Assembly (NCBI GenBank): GCA_021811275.1 | Contig: JAJZPI010000007.1 | Span: 1 to 51,386, forward strand | DNA length: 51,386 nt | From: Deltaproteobacteria bacterium | GTDB taxonomy: Bacteria > Desulfobacterota > Desulfarculia > Desulfarculales > Desulfarculaceae | Direction: 5' to 3' | Translations under genes and position numbers: made by a program | In this document: one piece after another, positions 7,000 to 15,456 of the stretch | Position numbering within the stretch: position 1 is the first letter of the stretch | Layout: every line of letters begins with the position of its first letter | Notes under the pieces: generated by a model | The model's input: only the letters and a program-made list of their open reading frames with translations | Database searches by the model: none | Told to the model about the DNA's origin: nothing

Positions 7000-8556
7000 A
7001 TGACTGCCACCGCCCGCCAGGGAAAGCCCAGGGACATTCTGCCCTGGTTGATGCTGGCGGGGGTGCTCTTCCTGCTCCTGACCGCCTTGGGTCTGACCAC
7101 CCACAACCGGCTGGCGCGCACCCAGGATTTGATGACCCAGCAACTAAGCCAGCACGGCTCCCTGCTGCTGCAATACCTGGAGAGCGCCACCCGGGCCAGC
7201 ATACGCCAAGGGCTTTTGCGCTCCTTCCCCCTGCAGACTCTTGCCGAGGAACTGATCGACCAGCAACAGGTGCGGGCCCTGGCCATCCTGGGTCCGCACG
7301 GCGAAGTGATCGCCGCCGCCGAGGCCGGCGCGGGCGATGCCCAGGCCTCCCCGGAAAAAGCTGTGGACCCCCTGGCGGGCTTGAGCGAAGCCATGCGCCA
7401 AGCTGTGGCCGCCCATCAGCCCATAACCGGCATCGCGGGCAAGGAGCTGGTGGTGGGCCGCCCCTTCGAGCCCCTGCGCCGCTTCATGCGGCCGGGCCGG
7501 CCCCTCCCGCCCTGGGCCCGCTCCCTGATAGAGGAGCACAGGGAGAAGGAGTCCGGCCAAGAGAACCAAGGGCAGCAGTGCCCGCCCCCCCCGCCCCCCA
7601 GCGATGAACGGCGGGGCATGGGCTTCCGCATGCATACCATGATGATGTTTCCTGGCTGGCTGATGGGCCCCGCCGGCCCCGAAGGAGCGGAAGGCTTGAA
7701 GCCTTACGCCCTGGTGCGCCTTTCCACCGCCACCCTGGAAGAGGCCAGGCGCCAGGACCTCAGACAGGCGGTGGTCCTGGCCGCGATAATCTTCGTGGGG
7801 GCGGGTCTGGTTTCGGTGGCGGTGCTGGCCGCGGCGCGCCACCGCGGGCGCGAGCTGGAGCGCTTGCGTGCGGAGGTGGCGGAAAGCGAACACCTGGCCG
7901 CGGTGGGCCGGCTGGCCGGCTCGGTGGCCCACGAGGTGCGCAACCCGCTTTCGGCCCTGCGCGGACTGGTGCAGTTTTTGGCCAAGGGCCAGGAACCGGG
8001 CTCCAAGCAGGCCGAGTACGCTTTAGTGGCGGTGGAGGAGGTGGACCGCCTGGAGCGGGTGGTCTCCGGGCTTTTGGAATACACCCGGCCCCGTCCGCCG
8101 CGGCTGTTTCCCCTGGACGTGGGCGAATCTTTAAAGAGCACCCTGGAGCTGATGCGCGACGACCCCCGCGCCCAGGGCCTAGACCTGCGGGTGAAGGTGC
8201 AGGAGGACCTGCCGGCGGCTACCGCCGACCCCGATCAGATACGCCAGGTGCTGGTGAACCTGGTGGTCAACTCCCTGGAGGCCCTGAACGGGCGCGGAAG
8301 CTTGATTCTTTCCGCCAGGCTGGGCAAGGGCGAGGTGGTGGTGGAGGTGGCCGACGATGGGCCAGGCCTGCCCGAGGGCACGGCCGAGCAGGTCTTCGAC
8401 CCCTTCTTCAGCACTCGCGAGCGCGGTTCCGGCCTGGGCCTGGCCATCGCTCGCCGCATCGTGTTGGCCCACGGCGGCCGGATCAAGGCCGCCAACCGGC
8501 CCGAGGGTGGGGCGGTCTTCACCTTCACCTTGCCCCTGGACGGAGCCAAGTCATGA
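7000..8556 (+). CDS. zraS: ZraS-like membrane sensor histidine kinase
   Basis: A 518-residue kinase. One membrane helix near residues 17-35 is followed by a periplasmic sensor of about 200 residues, a second helix (LAAIIFVGAGLVSVAVLAAA) and a cytoplasmic HisKA/HATPase_c transmitter. The phospho-accepting His311 lies in SVAHEVRNPLSALRG; the N box (NLVVNSLEAL), DDGPGLPEG and GSGLGLAIA complete the ATPase domain. The periplasmic domain ends in a Pro run then a Met/His cluster (MGFRMHTMMMFPGWLMG) that could bind soft metals. ATG 7000 has GGAG six bases upstream; an in-frame TTG at 6988 is less likely. It overlaps the regulator gene by four bases (ATGA). Confidence 0.92.
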   Translation: MTATARQGKPRDILPWLMLAGVLFLLLTALGLTTHNRLARTQDLMTQQLSQHGSLLLQYLESATRASIRQGLLRSFPLQTLAEELIDQQQVRALAILGPHGEVIAAAEAGAGDAQASPEKAVDPLAGLSEAMRQAVAAHQPITGIAGKELVVGRPFEPLRRFMRPGRPLPPWARSLIEEHREKESGQENQGQQCPPPPPPSDERRGMGFRMHTMMMFPGWLMGPAGPEGAEGLKPYALVRLSTATLEEARRQDLRQAVVLAAIIFVGAGLVSVAVLAAARHRGRELERLRAEVAESEHLAAVGRLAGSVAHEVRNPLSALRGLVQFLAKGQEPGSKQAEYALVAVEEVDRLERVVSGLLEYTRPRPPRLFPLDVGESLKSTLELMRDDPRAQGLDLRVKVQEDLPAATADPDQIRQVLVNLVVNSLEALNGRGSLILSARLGKGEVVVEVADDGPGLPEGTAEQVFDPFFSTRERGSGLGLAIARRIVLAHGGRIKAANRPEGGAVFTFTLPLDGAKS

Positions 8557-9914
8557 GTCAAGGCCAGACCATTCTGGTGGTGGACGACGAACGCGCCCAC
8601 CGCGTGATGCTCAGGGCGCACCTGGAGGACGCCGGCTACCAGGTGTTGGAAGCCGCTGACGGTGAGAAGGCCCTGGAGGCCGCGGCCAGCCAGACCGTGG
8701 ACCTGGTGCTGATGGACGTGGTCATGCCCCGACAGGACGGCATGGCCACCCTGCCCCGCCTGCGCGCCCTCCTGCCTGCCACGCCCGTCCTGATGATGAC
8801 CGCCTACGGCAGCATCGAGAGCGCGGTGGAGGCCCTGAAGGGCGGGGCCGAGGATTATCTGCCCAAGCCCCTGGACATGGAGGAGGTGCTGATAAAAATA
8901 CAGCGCCACCTGAAGGCCGCGGGCCTGGCGCGCCGGGTGCAGGACCAGGCCGAGCGGCTGGGCGAGCGCTTCGACTTCTCGGCCTTGATAGGCCAGAGCC
9001 CGCCCATGCTCAAGCTCAAGGAAACCCTGTCCGTGGTGGCCCCCTCCGAAGCCACGGTGCTCATCACCGGCGAAAGCGGCACCGGCAAGGAGGTCGCGGC
9101 GCAGATCATTCACCAGAACAGCCGCCGCCAGGACGGCCCCATGGTCAAGATCAACTGCGCGGCCCTGCCCGAGAGCCTCCTGGAATCGGAGCTATTCGGC
9201 CACGAGAAAGGGGCCTTCACCGGCGCGGTGGCCAGGCGCGAGGGCCGGCTCAAGGCCGCCGACACCGGCACCATGTTTCTGGACGAGATAGGCGAGATGA
9301 GCCCCTCCACCCAGGCCAAGCTCCTGCGCGCCCTCCAAGAGGGCGAGTACACGCCCCTGGGTTCCAACAAGGTCTACAAGGCCGACGTGCGGGTGATCGC
9401 GGCCACCAACCGCGACCTGACCCAGGCGGTCAAGGACGGCCAGTTCCGCGAGGACCTTTACTACCGCCTCAACGTGGTGAACATCGAGATGCCGCCCCTG
9501 CGCGCGCGCGGGGAGGACATCATGGCCCTGGCCGAGCACTTCCTCAAGAGCTTCAATCAGAAGAACCACCGCGACCTGCGCGGCTTCACCCCCGAAACCC
9601 GTCAAAGGCTCCTGGCCCACCCCTGGCCGGGCAATGTGCGCGAACTGATCAACGTGGTCGAACGGGCGGTGATCATGGCCCCGGGCCCGCTTATCGAGGC
9701 CGGCGACTTGCCGGCGCCCCTGCAGGACGGCGGCGCAGGCGGCCGGGCCGAATTGCGCGCGGGCATGACCATAGAGGACATGGAACGGGCCCTGATCGAG
9801 CGCACCCTGGAGGCCACCGGCGGCAACCGCACCCAGGCCGCCGAGATGCTGGGCATCACCCGCAAGACCCTGCAAAACAAGATCAAGGAGTACGGCCTGC
9901 CCCCGGCGGAATAG
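8553..9914 (+). CDS. zraR: ZraR-like sigma-54-dependent response regulator
   Basis: A 453-residue NtrC-family activator. Residues 1-120 are a receiver domain with D11, D12 and phospho-acceptor D55 (LVLMDVVMP). Residues about 140-380 are the AAA+ domain with Walker A GESGTGKE, the sigma-54 contact loop GAFTGA and Walker B MFLDEIGEM. The C-terminus is a Fis-type helix-turn-helix (NRTQAAEMLGITRKTLQNKI). It should activate the sigma-54 promoter found upstream of the zraP-like gene after phosphorylation by the adjacent kinase. Translational coupling through the ATGA overlap is likely. Confidence 0.95.
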   Translation: MSQGQTILVVDDERAHRVMLRAHLEDAGYQVLEAADGEKALEAAASQTVDLVLMDVVMPRQDGMATLPRLRALLPATPVLMMTAYGSIESAVEALKGGAEDYLPKPLDMEEVLIKIQRHLKAAGLARRVQDQAERLGERFDFSALIGQSPPMLKLKETLSVVAPSEATVLITGESGTGKEVAAQIIHQNSRRQDGPMVKINCAALPESLLESELFGHEKGAFTGAVARREGRLKAADTGTMFLDEIGEMSPSTQAKLLRALQEGEYTPLGSNKVYKADVRVIAATNRDLTQAVKDGQFREDLYYRLNVVNIEMPPLRARGEDIMALAEHFLKSFNQKNHRDLRGFTPETRQRLLAHPWPGNVRELINVVERAVIMAPGPLIEAGDLPAPLQDGGAGGRAELRAGMTIEDMERALIERTLEATGGNRTQAAEMLGITRKTLQNKIKEYGLPPAE

Positions 9915-9962
9915 CGCGCGCGGTAGACGGCCCGGTCGCTTGTCGGCCTTGTTCTATCGTCC

Positions 9963-10001
9963 AAAAAGAGCGGACCGAAAGAAGCCTTCTTCCCTCGGTC
10001 C
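9963..10001 (-). terminator. Rho-independent terminator of the leftward 10042-10461 gene
   Basis: Read on the reverse strand, GGACCGA (9995-10001) pairs with TCGGTCC (9972-9978), an inner AAGAAG/CTTCTT stem adds stability, and a five-base U-run (9963-9967) follows two to four bases later. It may also stop read-through from the regulator gene on the other strand. Confidence 0.65.
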
Positions 10002-10041
10002 CTGTCCTCGGCTTTTCCCCTACTGGGGAAGGCGGATGGCT

Positions 10042-10461
10042 TTACCTGATCAGACGGGTGACCTCCTGGTTGACCACGTTGTAGATCTCCTCGTCGGTGC
10101 CGTAGATGTCCACCACCGAGCGATGGTTGATCAGGCGCTCGATCACGAAGGCCGTCACGAAGAGGCTGACGCGGTTGGGACGGGGGACCAGGTTGCGTAG
10201 GGGCGCGATGGCGTACTGGATGTCGAAGTCCTCGGCCTGCAGGAGCTCGCCCAGACAGCCGGCCAACTGCTCCTCCACATCGCGCAGGTTGGTGGTCTCG
10301 ATCAGCTTGCCCTCCACCAGCTTCATGGCCAGTTTTTGGGCCAGCTCGTCGGCGCAGTCGCCCAGTTGCAGCAGCTGGCGCCCCCAGGCCGATTGCCGCG
10401 AACTTTCCAGGCGGGAGATCAGGGTCTCTTCGCGGTAGTTGGTATGGAAATCACCGCCCAT
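10042..10461 (-). CDS. Conserved-looking hypothetical protein
   Basis: A 139-residue soluble helical protein that I do not recognise. It contains two blocks of similar character: ELAQKLAMKLVEGKLIE and VTAFVIERLINHRSVVD, each followed by an acidic helix (DVEEQLAGCLGELL and TDEEIYNVVNQEVTRL). This could be a duplicated small helical unit, loosely reminiscent of DUF507, but the resemblance is weak. The ATG at 10461 has AGAAGG at suitable spacing; the upstream in-frame extension to 10767 is not supported. A terminator follows. It is divergent from the gene at 10730. Confidence 0.6.
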   Translation of the reverse strand: MGGDFHTNYREETLISRLESSRQSAWGRQLLQLGDCADELAQKLAMKLVEGKLIETTNLRDVEEQLAGCLGELLQAEDFDIQYAIAPLRNLVPRPNRVSLFVTAFVIERLINHRSVVDIYGTDEEIYNVVNQEVTRLIR

Positions 10462-10729
10462 GGTGTCGCCTTCTTTCTCTTGTCGCCCCAAGGGGGCGTG
10501 AAGTATGGGCAAGCCCAGCGGCCGCGCCTGCGGTATCATGGTGCCGACCCGGCGGGCGGCCCTGTCCCCGGTCCGGGCCCTGGCGACCAGGCCGCAAGAG
10601 TTGGGCTTACCAGGCTTTTTTAGCACTCGCCGGGCTACTTGGCAACGGCAACTTGCATTTTTGGATGAAAAAATGCCCCCCCATCCGATAGACCGGCCCT
10701 GCCCGTCCCATATGGAGGACGAGGCCTTC

Positions 10730-11398
10730 ATGATAGAGACCAGCGGCGAGATGCCAGAGGTGGCCATGCAGGAGTCGTTGGCCCATTTGGGGGCCTTGAC
10801 CGAGGGTGAGATGGACTGCCTGCGCGGGGCGGTGGCGCGGGCCTACCTGCGGCTCCTGGCTCGCGACCTGGACCCCCGCGCGGTGGGTCTGGCTCACTTT
10901 CGGGGGCTGGAGCGCGCGTTCCAGAACCTGGCCAGGCTGAATCGCTTCCTGGCCCGGCTGGGCGCGGAGCTGCCCGAGGCCACCCGGAACGAGCTGGGCC
11001 TGGCGCTCTATCGTTACCTGCGGACCGAAGAGGAGGCCCTGGACCGGGGCCGGCCCTATGCCAGCGCCAGCGCCGGCCAAGTACGGGAACTGGCCGGGGC
11101 CCTGGGCCTGGACCTGGCCCCCCACGGCCGCCTGCTGGACCTGCTTCAGGGCGCCCCCGTGCCGGACTTCAGGGGCCTGGCCGCGTTGAAGCGCCTGGAG
11201 GCGCGAGGGGCGGCCTACAAGCGCCGCTACGAACGGGAAGGGGCCTGCCTGATAGAGGTCCTGGCCGAGGACAGCGGCCCTGCCCTGGCCCGGGTGAGCC
11301 TGCCGCTTTTGGGCCCGGGCCAGGACGAAGACCCCCAAGCCCGCCAGCGGGCAGAACTGGTATGGTCGCTTCTGCCCCTGCCCCCTTGCCGCAAATGA
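10730..11398 (+). CDS. Hypothetical protein
   Basis: A 222-residue protein without a domain I recognise. It is mostly helical and rich in Leu, Ala, Arg and Glu, with no signal peptide or membrane segment. The middle carries an LLRLLARDLD / LARLNRFLARLGAEL helical region and the C-terminus becomes strand-like (GACLIEVLAEDSG). ATG 10730 has GAGG five bases upstream and GGAGG further up; an ATG at 10712 is an alternative. Strong third-position G/C bias supports coding. It converges on the TPR protein gene; its stop codon abuts that gene's terminator. Confidence 0.6.
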   Translation: MIETSGEMPEVAMQESLAHLGALTEGEMDCLRGAVARAYLRLLARDLDPRAVGLAHFRGLERAFQNLARLNRFLARLGAELPEATRNELGLALYRYLRTEEEALDRGRPYASASAGQVRELAGALGLDLAPHGRLLDLLQGAPVPDFRGLAALKRLEARGAAYKRRYEREGACLIEVLAEDSGPALARVSLPLLGPGQDEDPQARQRAELVWSLLPLPPCRK

Positions 11399-11432
11399 AA
11401 AGACGCCGCGAGCCCCCTGGCCCGCGGCGTCT
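11398..11432 (-). terminator. Rho-independent terminator of the parvulin/TPR gene
   Basis: AGACGCCGCG (11401-11410) and CGCGGCGTCT (11423-11432) form a perfect 10-bp stem. On the reverse strand it is followed by TTTT, at the end of the leftward TPR gene. The U-run is short. Confidence 0.65.
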
Positions 11433-11459
11433 CGGCTTGCGCGCCGGTTCCGGCCGGTT

Positions 11460-12896
11460 CTACTTCTTGTTCTGGTGGGCCGCCAGCTTCTTCAGCACCA
11501 CCTCCGGCACCTTCGACCCCAGCTTGGCCGCCAGGTCGGCGTGTTCGGCGGCCTTGGCCCAGTCCTGTTTCATGATGTAGGCGGCGGCCAGGTTGACGTG
11601 CACGTCTCCCATACGGGGCTCTATCATCAGGGCCTTGTTGAATTCGTCGATGGCCTGGTTGACGCGCCCGGTCTGGGCGTAGAGGGTGCCCAGGTTGACA
11701 TGGGGCGCGGGAAAGGCCGGGTTGAGTTCGAGGGTCTTGTGGTAGGCCTTCTCCGCGTCCTGGATGCGTCCGGTGAGCCCGTAGATCAGGCCGAGGTCGT
11801 TGAACGCCTCCTCCTTGTAGGGGTCGATGGCCACGGCGGCGTTCATCTCGCGCTCGGCGGCGGCCAAGTCGCCCTTGAAGAGGGCTATGCTGCCCAGGCG
11901 GTAGTGGGACTCGGCCAGCTCGGGATTGATCTCAAGGGACTTGAGGAAGTAACCCGCGGCCTCATCGGTTTTCTTCTCCTCCAGGGCCATGACGCCCAGG
12001 GAAAGATAGGCCCGGTCCGCGCGCGGGTTGACGTTCAGGACCTTTTCCAGCAACTGCTTGGATTCGGCCCGACGGCCCATGTCGGCCAAGGTGTTGGCCT
12101 CGAACAGCAGTCCGGGCCAGAAATGGGCATCGATCTGCACCGACTTGCGAAAGCTCTCCAAGGCGTCGCGGGGATTGGGCTCTATCATGAACAGGAAGCC
12201 CTGGGCGAACAAGGTTGCGGCCTGCTGGTTGAACTTGCCCGACAGCGCCGCGCGCACCTGGTCCAGCAGGAAGGTGGCGCTGTCCTCGTGGGGGTTGATG
12301 CCCAGCGCTTTGGAAAAGAGCGCCTCGGCGTTCTTGAGCTTGCCCTGGGCCATGGCCTCCAGGCCGGCGGCCACCTCCTGGCGGGCCAGCAACTGGGGCG
12401 AATTTTCGATGGCCTGGCCCAGGGCCGGCCTAGGCGGAGCGGGTCTGGAGGGCGCCGGCGCGGGGGCGGGGGACGCGGGCAGGCCGGGGGCTCTTTCGGC
12501 CACGGCGGCCGGGGCCTTGTCGAAACGCATTAGCAGGGTGAAGCCCTCCTCGGTGGGAATCACCGGGCTGGGCGTCCCCGGCCGCAGATCCTTGAGGGCA
12601 TGGAGGTACTCACGGCGCAGTCTGGTGTCGGGCACCAGGCCCAGGCGGCCACCCCGGCCGGCGGCCGGTCCCACCGAGTATTCCCGGGCCAAGGCCTCAA
12701 AGCTCTCACCCTTGATCAGGCGGGCTCGCAAGGACTCGGCCTGGGCTTTCTGCTTGACCACTATCACCCCCAGGTCCACCTCGGCGGCCCGGGCCGTACC
12801 GCCCAGCGCCAAGCCGGCCAGGACCACCACGCAGGCCGACAACAACACCAGGGACCATTTGCTTGGAGACCATCTGCTGGCGCGCCGCGACATCAT
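11460..12896 (-). CDS. Exported protein: degenerate parvulin domain plus TPR repeats
   Basis: A 478-residue protein. A basic N-terminus and one hydrophobic segment (LVLLSACVVVLAGLALG) act as signal peptide or anchor, with AAEVD after it. Residues about 40-130 match the PpiC/parvulin fold (AESLRARLIKGESFEALAREYS, GGRLGLVPD, SPVIPTEEG), but the family's first His (ASHIL) and the late GYHI His are absent, so isomerase activity is doubtful. A Pro/Ala linker leads to about eight TPR units from residue 200 on (for example AYLSLGVMALEEKKTDEAAGYF). It probably scaffolds an envelope complex. The MM start at 12896 has GAGGAG upstream. Confidence 0.8.
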   Translation of the reverse strand: MMSRRASRWSPSKWSLVLLSACVVVLAGLALGGTARAAEVDLGVIVVKQKAQAESLRARLIKGESFEALAREYSVGPAAGRGGRLGLVPDTRLRREYLHALKDLRPGTPSPVIPTEEGFTLLMRFDKAPAAVAERAPGLPASPAPAPAPSRPAPPRPALGQAIENSPQLLARQEVAAGLEAMAQGKLKNAEALFSKALGINPHEDSATFLLDQVRAALSGKFNQQAATLFAQGFLFMIEPNPRDALESFRKSVQIDAHFWPGLLFEANTLADMGRRAESKQLLEKVLNVNPRADRAYLSLGVMALEEKKTDEAAGYFLKSLEINPELAESHYRLGSIALFKGDLAAAEREMNAAVAIDPYKEEAFNDLGLIYGLTGRIQDAEKAYHKTLELNPAFPAPHVNLGTLYAQTGRVNQAIDEFNKALMIEPRMGDVHVNLAAAYIMKQDWAKAAEHADLAAKLGSKVPEVVLKKLAAHQNKK

Positions 12897-13041
12897 CTCT
12901 ACTCCTCGTGACCGCATCATAAATGGGCGGTGTGATTCCGGCACAAGTTCGCCCGGTCTTTTACGCAACCGGACCCGGGGCTAGTTAACCGGCCAATCCC
13001 AGGGCTGTCAATGGCTTTTGCGCCGACCGGCGGCTGGGAAC

Positions 13042-13070
13042 TTGAGGATTGGCCAGAGAAAGATCATACT
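13042..13070 (+). promoter_or_regulatory. Sigma-70 promoter of the tusA-like gene
   Basis: TTGAGG (13042-13047) and CATACT (13065-13070) are separated by 17 bases, 24 bp before the tusA-like start codon. Each hexamer matches four of six consensus bases. Confidence 0.5.
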
Positions 13071-13093
13071 TGGAGCAAAAGGGAGGATCAACC

Positions 13094-13330
13094 ATGGCCG
13101 AACACCAAGCGAACCAAGTGCTGGACACCAGGGGCATGAGCTGCCCCATGCCCATCCTCAAGGCGAAAAAGATCCTCAAGGACATGGCGCCCGGCCAAGT
13201 CCTGGAGATCATGGGCACCGACGTGGGCACCCGCAACGACCTGCCCGCCTTCACCGCCCGTTCCGGCGACGAGTACCTTGGCGAGGAGCAACGCGACGGC
13301 TACATCAGCTTCTTCGTCAAGAAGGGTTGA
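13094..13330 (+). CDS. TusA/SirA-family sulfur carrier protein
   Basis: A 78-residue protein of the TusA/SirA/YeeD family. The hallmark CPxP motif is present (GMSCPMPILKAKKIL), with the Cys expected to carry persulfide sulfur. The short beta-alpha fold ends with GYISFFVKKG. In anaerobes such proteins shuttle sulfur in tRNA thiolation, cofactor synthesis or sulfur energy metabolism; no dedicated sulfurtransferase partner is adjacent, so the pathway is undefined. GGGAGG lies eight bases before the ATG. A promoter is predicted just upstream. Confidence 0.9.
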   Translation: MAEHQANQVLDTRGMSCPMPILKAKKILKDMAPGQVLEIMGTDVGTRNDLPAFTARSGDEYLGEEQRDGYISFFVKKG

Positions 13331-13391
13331 GCCGGAGAGAGAGGCCGCCTGCGCGGTCAGCCTGGAACCGGGCGCGGCGCGCGTCCGGCCC

Positions 13392-13790
13392 CTACTCGTA
13401 GAGATTCAGGTGGGTGTGGGCCGGCCCCAGGAAGAAAGTGGTCGGCTTGATCTTGTCCAGGCGCTCGGAAAAGGTCACGAAGACCTTGTCCGGGCAGTCC
13501 ACCCAGTCCATGGCCTTGACCTTGGGCAGGTCCACCAGGGCGTCCACGGCGAAGGCGATGCTTATCTCCGGCGGATGGGTGCCGGGCTTGACGCCCACCA
13601 GGTCCAGACGCTCGCGGGTCGAGCGAGGCGGCTTCCATGACGGCACCGGTATCAACCCCATCTGCTTGAGCGCCTGGCTCAAGAGGCAGATGATCGTCTG
13701 ACGCGCCACCTCGTCCTGCTTGAGCGCCGGAGGTATCTCATCCAACGCGGCCCGGATGGCCTGGGCCAGGGGCTTGAGCTTCTCGTTCAC
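13392..13790 (-). CDS. Hypothetical protein
   Basis: A 132-residue protein that I do not recognise. The N-terminal half is helical (LAQAIRAALDEIPPALKQDEVARQTIICLLSQAL); the C-terminal half looks like alternating strands with a DWVDCPDKVFVTFSERLDKI stretch and ends in THLNLYE. The GTG at 13790 is taken as the start because TTTGGAGG is properly placed; a TTG at 13808 would lie over that site. It converges on the tusA-like gene with a 61-bp gap. Confidence 0.55.
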   Translation of the reverse strand: MNEKLKPLAQAIRAALDEIPPALKQDEVARQTIICLLSQALKQMGLIPVPSWKPPRSTRERLDLVGVKPGTHPPEISIAFAVDALVDLPKVKAMDWVDCPDKVFVTFSERLDKIKPTTFFLGPAHTHLNLYE

Positions 13791-14289
13791 GTCTGCCTCC
13801 AAAGGCAAGGGTCGATGAAGCGTTTGGCCGGCTCGCGGTGCGCGGGGCGGCGTAGCGGACGTTGAAGAAGCGGCCGGTTCGCAGACGCGGGGCAGGTCCT
13901 CCCAAAATGGCCTTAATCAACAGCGTCACGGCCGTTTCGAAAGGGTGGTCAGGCTCTTCCGGTCGGCTCCGCTGCCGGACCCCAACCCACGCTGGCGTTC
14001 ACGGCTGTGCCCGCGTCCAGGGCCTGACGTCTTACCCGGGCCATCCCTGAACCAAGCCCCGGCCCTGAATTTGGGGCAACGATAGAATCCCGGCCCCTCC
14101 AGGTCCGCCGTGGGCACCCGTCATCACCACCTCCGCAAGGTCCAGGGCCGGGCCAGCAGCCGGCCACGCAGGGCATTCTACATTGAAGCCCCTCCCGGAT
14201 GCAGCTCCTATCCATTCCCTAAGGGACCTTTACCCGCGCCGGCCCTGTGGTAACCTTGCCCGAAACAACCTCAACCATCAGGCATCATC
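13791..14289. other. Intergenic region, no gene supported
   Basis: About 500 bp between a leftward hypothetical gene and the MFS gene. Open frames on the reverse strand (for example 13738-13929 and 13949-14215) lack the strong G/C third-position bias of neighbouring genes and a ribosome binding site. GCCCCGGCCCTG at 14056 and CAGGGCCGGGC at 14143 are complementary and nearly identical to the arms of the hairpin at 6930-6959, but 75 bases apart. Nothing further was recognised. Confidence 0.5.
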
Positions 14290-15456
14290 ATGAATCCCAG
14301 CTTGCTGCTGCTCCTGACCGCCGCCCATCTCATCACCGACACCGTACAGGGAGCCGTGCCGGCCCTGCTGCCTCTGCTCAAGGACAAGCTGGGCCTGACC
14401 TACGCCCTGGCAGGGGCCATAATCATGACCATGAACCTGACCTCCTCGGTGATCCAGCCCCTGTTCGGTTATTTGACCGACCGCTGGAGCCTGCGCCTGC
14501 TCCTGCCCCTGGGCGTGGCCGTTTCAGGCGTGGGCCTGGCCCTGGTGGGCCCGGCCCCGGGCTACCTGGCCGTGTTGGCGGCGGTGGTGCTCAGCGGCCT
14601 GGGCGTGGCCAGCTACCACCCCGAGGCATTCAAGGCCGTGCTGGTCTCGGCCGGCAGCCGCAAGGTAACCGCGGTCTCCTGGTTCATGGTGGGCGGCAAC
14701 CTGGGCATGGCCCTGGGGCCGGTGCTGGTCGGGGTATACGTGGCCTGGCTGGGTCTGAACGGCTCGCTGCTATTCGCCGTGCCCGGCCTGGCCGCCGCCT
14801 GCCTATTCCCCCTGGCCTGGCGTGGCGGCGGCAAGCGCCGGGACGAACGGGCCGAACTGGCCGGAGCCAACCTGCCGCCCCGGCCCCTGGGCGCGCGCTG
14901 GCGGCCACTCTCGGTCCTCGTCGCGGCGGTGGTGGTGCGCTCCTGGGCGCACACCGGGGTGGTCGCATATCTGCCCTTCTACTACGTGCACGTGCTGGGC
15001 GGCGACCCTTTGCGGGTGGGGAACCTGCTAAGCACCTTCCTGCTCTGCGGGGTGGCGGGAACCATGCTGGGCGCGCCGGTGGCGGAGAGGGTGGGACCCA
15101 AGCCCTTCTTCGTGGCCACGGTGGCCCTGGTGACCCCCCTGGCGGTCTGGTGCCTGTTCGCCACCGGCCTCTGGCTCTTCGTGGCAGTGGGCGTCACCGG
15201 AGCCTTCCTGCTCTCCACCTGGTCGGTGGTCATGGTCATGGCCCAGCAGATCCTGCCCGACCGTTCGGGCATGGCCTCGGGCCTGATGGCGGGTTTCGCC
15301 ATCGGCATGGGCGGGGTGGGCGCGGCGGTGCTGGGCCTGGTGGCCGACCACTGGGGCGTTTCCATGGTGCTCTGGATCGTGGCCGTCCTGCCCCTTTTGA
15401 GCGCGGCTATCGCCTGGGCGCTGCATCTGCCGCCCGCCGCCAAGCCTGTCGTCTAG
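14290..15456 (+). CDS. MFS transporter, fosmidomycin-resistance (Fsr) type
   Basis: A 388-residue major facilitator with about 12 hydrophobic segments. The N-terminus AHLITDTVQGAVPALLPLL resembles the Fsr-family opening, and the cytoplasmic loop 2-3 motif reads GYLTDRWSLR. A longer polar loop near residue 180-200 (GGGKRRDERAEL) separates the two six-helix halves. Fsr-type proteins export drugs or small acids in inner membranes; the true substrate is unknown. It overlaps the lipB gene tail-to-tail by four bases. No good ribosome binding site is visible, so the start is less certain. Confidence 0.85.
   Translation: MNPSLLLLLTAAHLITDTVQGAVPALLPLLKDKLGLTYALAGAIIMTMNLTSSVIQPLFGYLTDRWSLRLLLPLGVAVSGVGLALVGPAPGYLAVLAAVVLSGLGVASYHPEAFKAVLVSAGSRKVTAVSWFMVGGNLGMALGPVLVGVYVAWLGLNGSLLFAVPGLAAACLFPLAWRGGGKRRDERAELAGANLPPRPLGARWRPLSVLVAAVVVRSWAHTGVVAYLPFYYVHVLGGDPLRVGNLLSTFLLCGVAGTMLGAPVAERVGPKPFFVATVALVTPLAVWCLFATGLWLFVAVGVTGAFLLSTWSVVMVMAQQILPDRSGMASGLMAGFAIGMGGVGAAVLGLVADHWGVSMVLWIVAVLPLLSAAIAWALHLPPAAKPVV

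Noticed and set aside
13738-13929. Reverse frame of 63 residues starting MTLLIKAIL
   Set aside because: Third-position G/C is near background, it overlaps the start of a better frame and there is no ribosome binding site.
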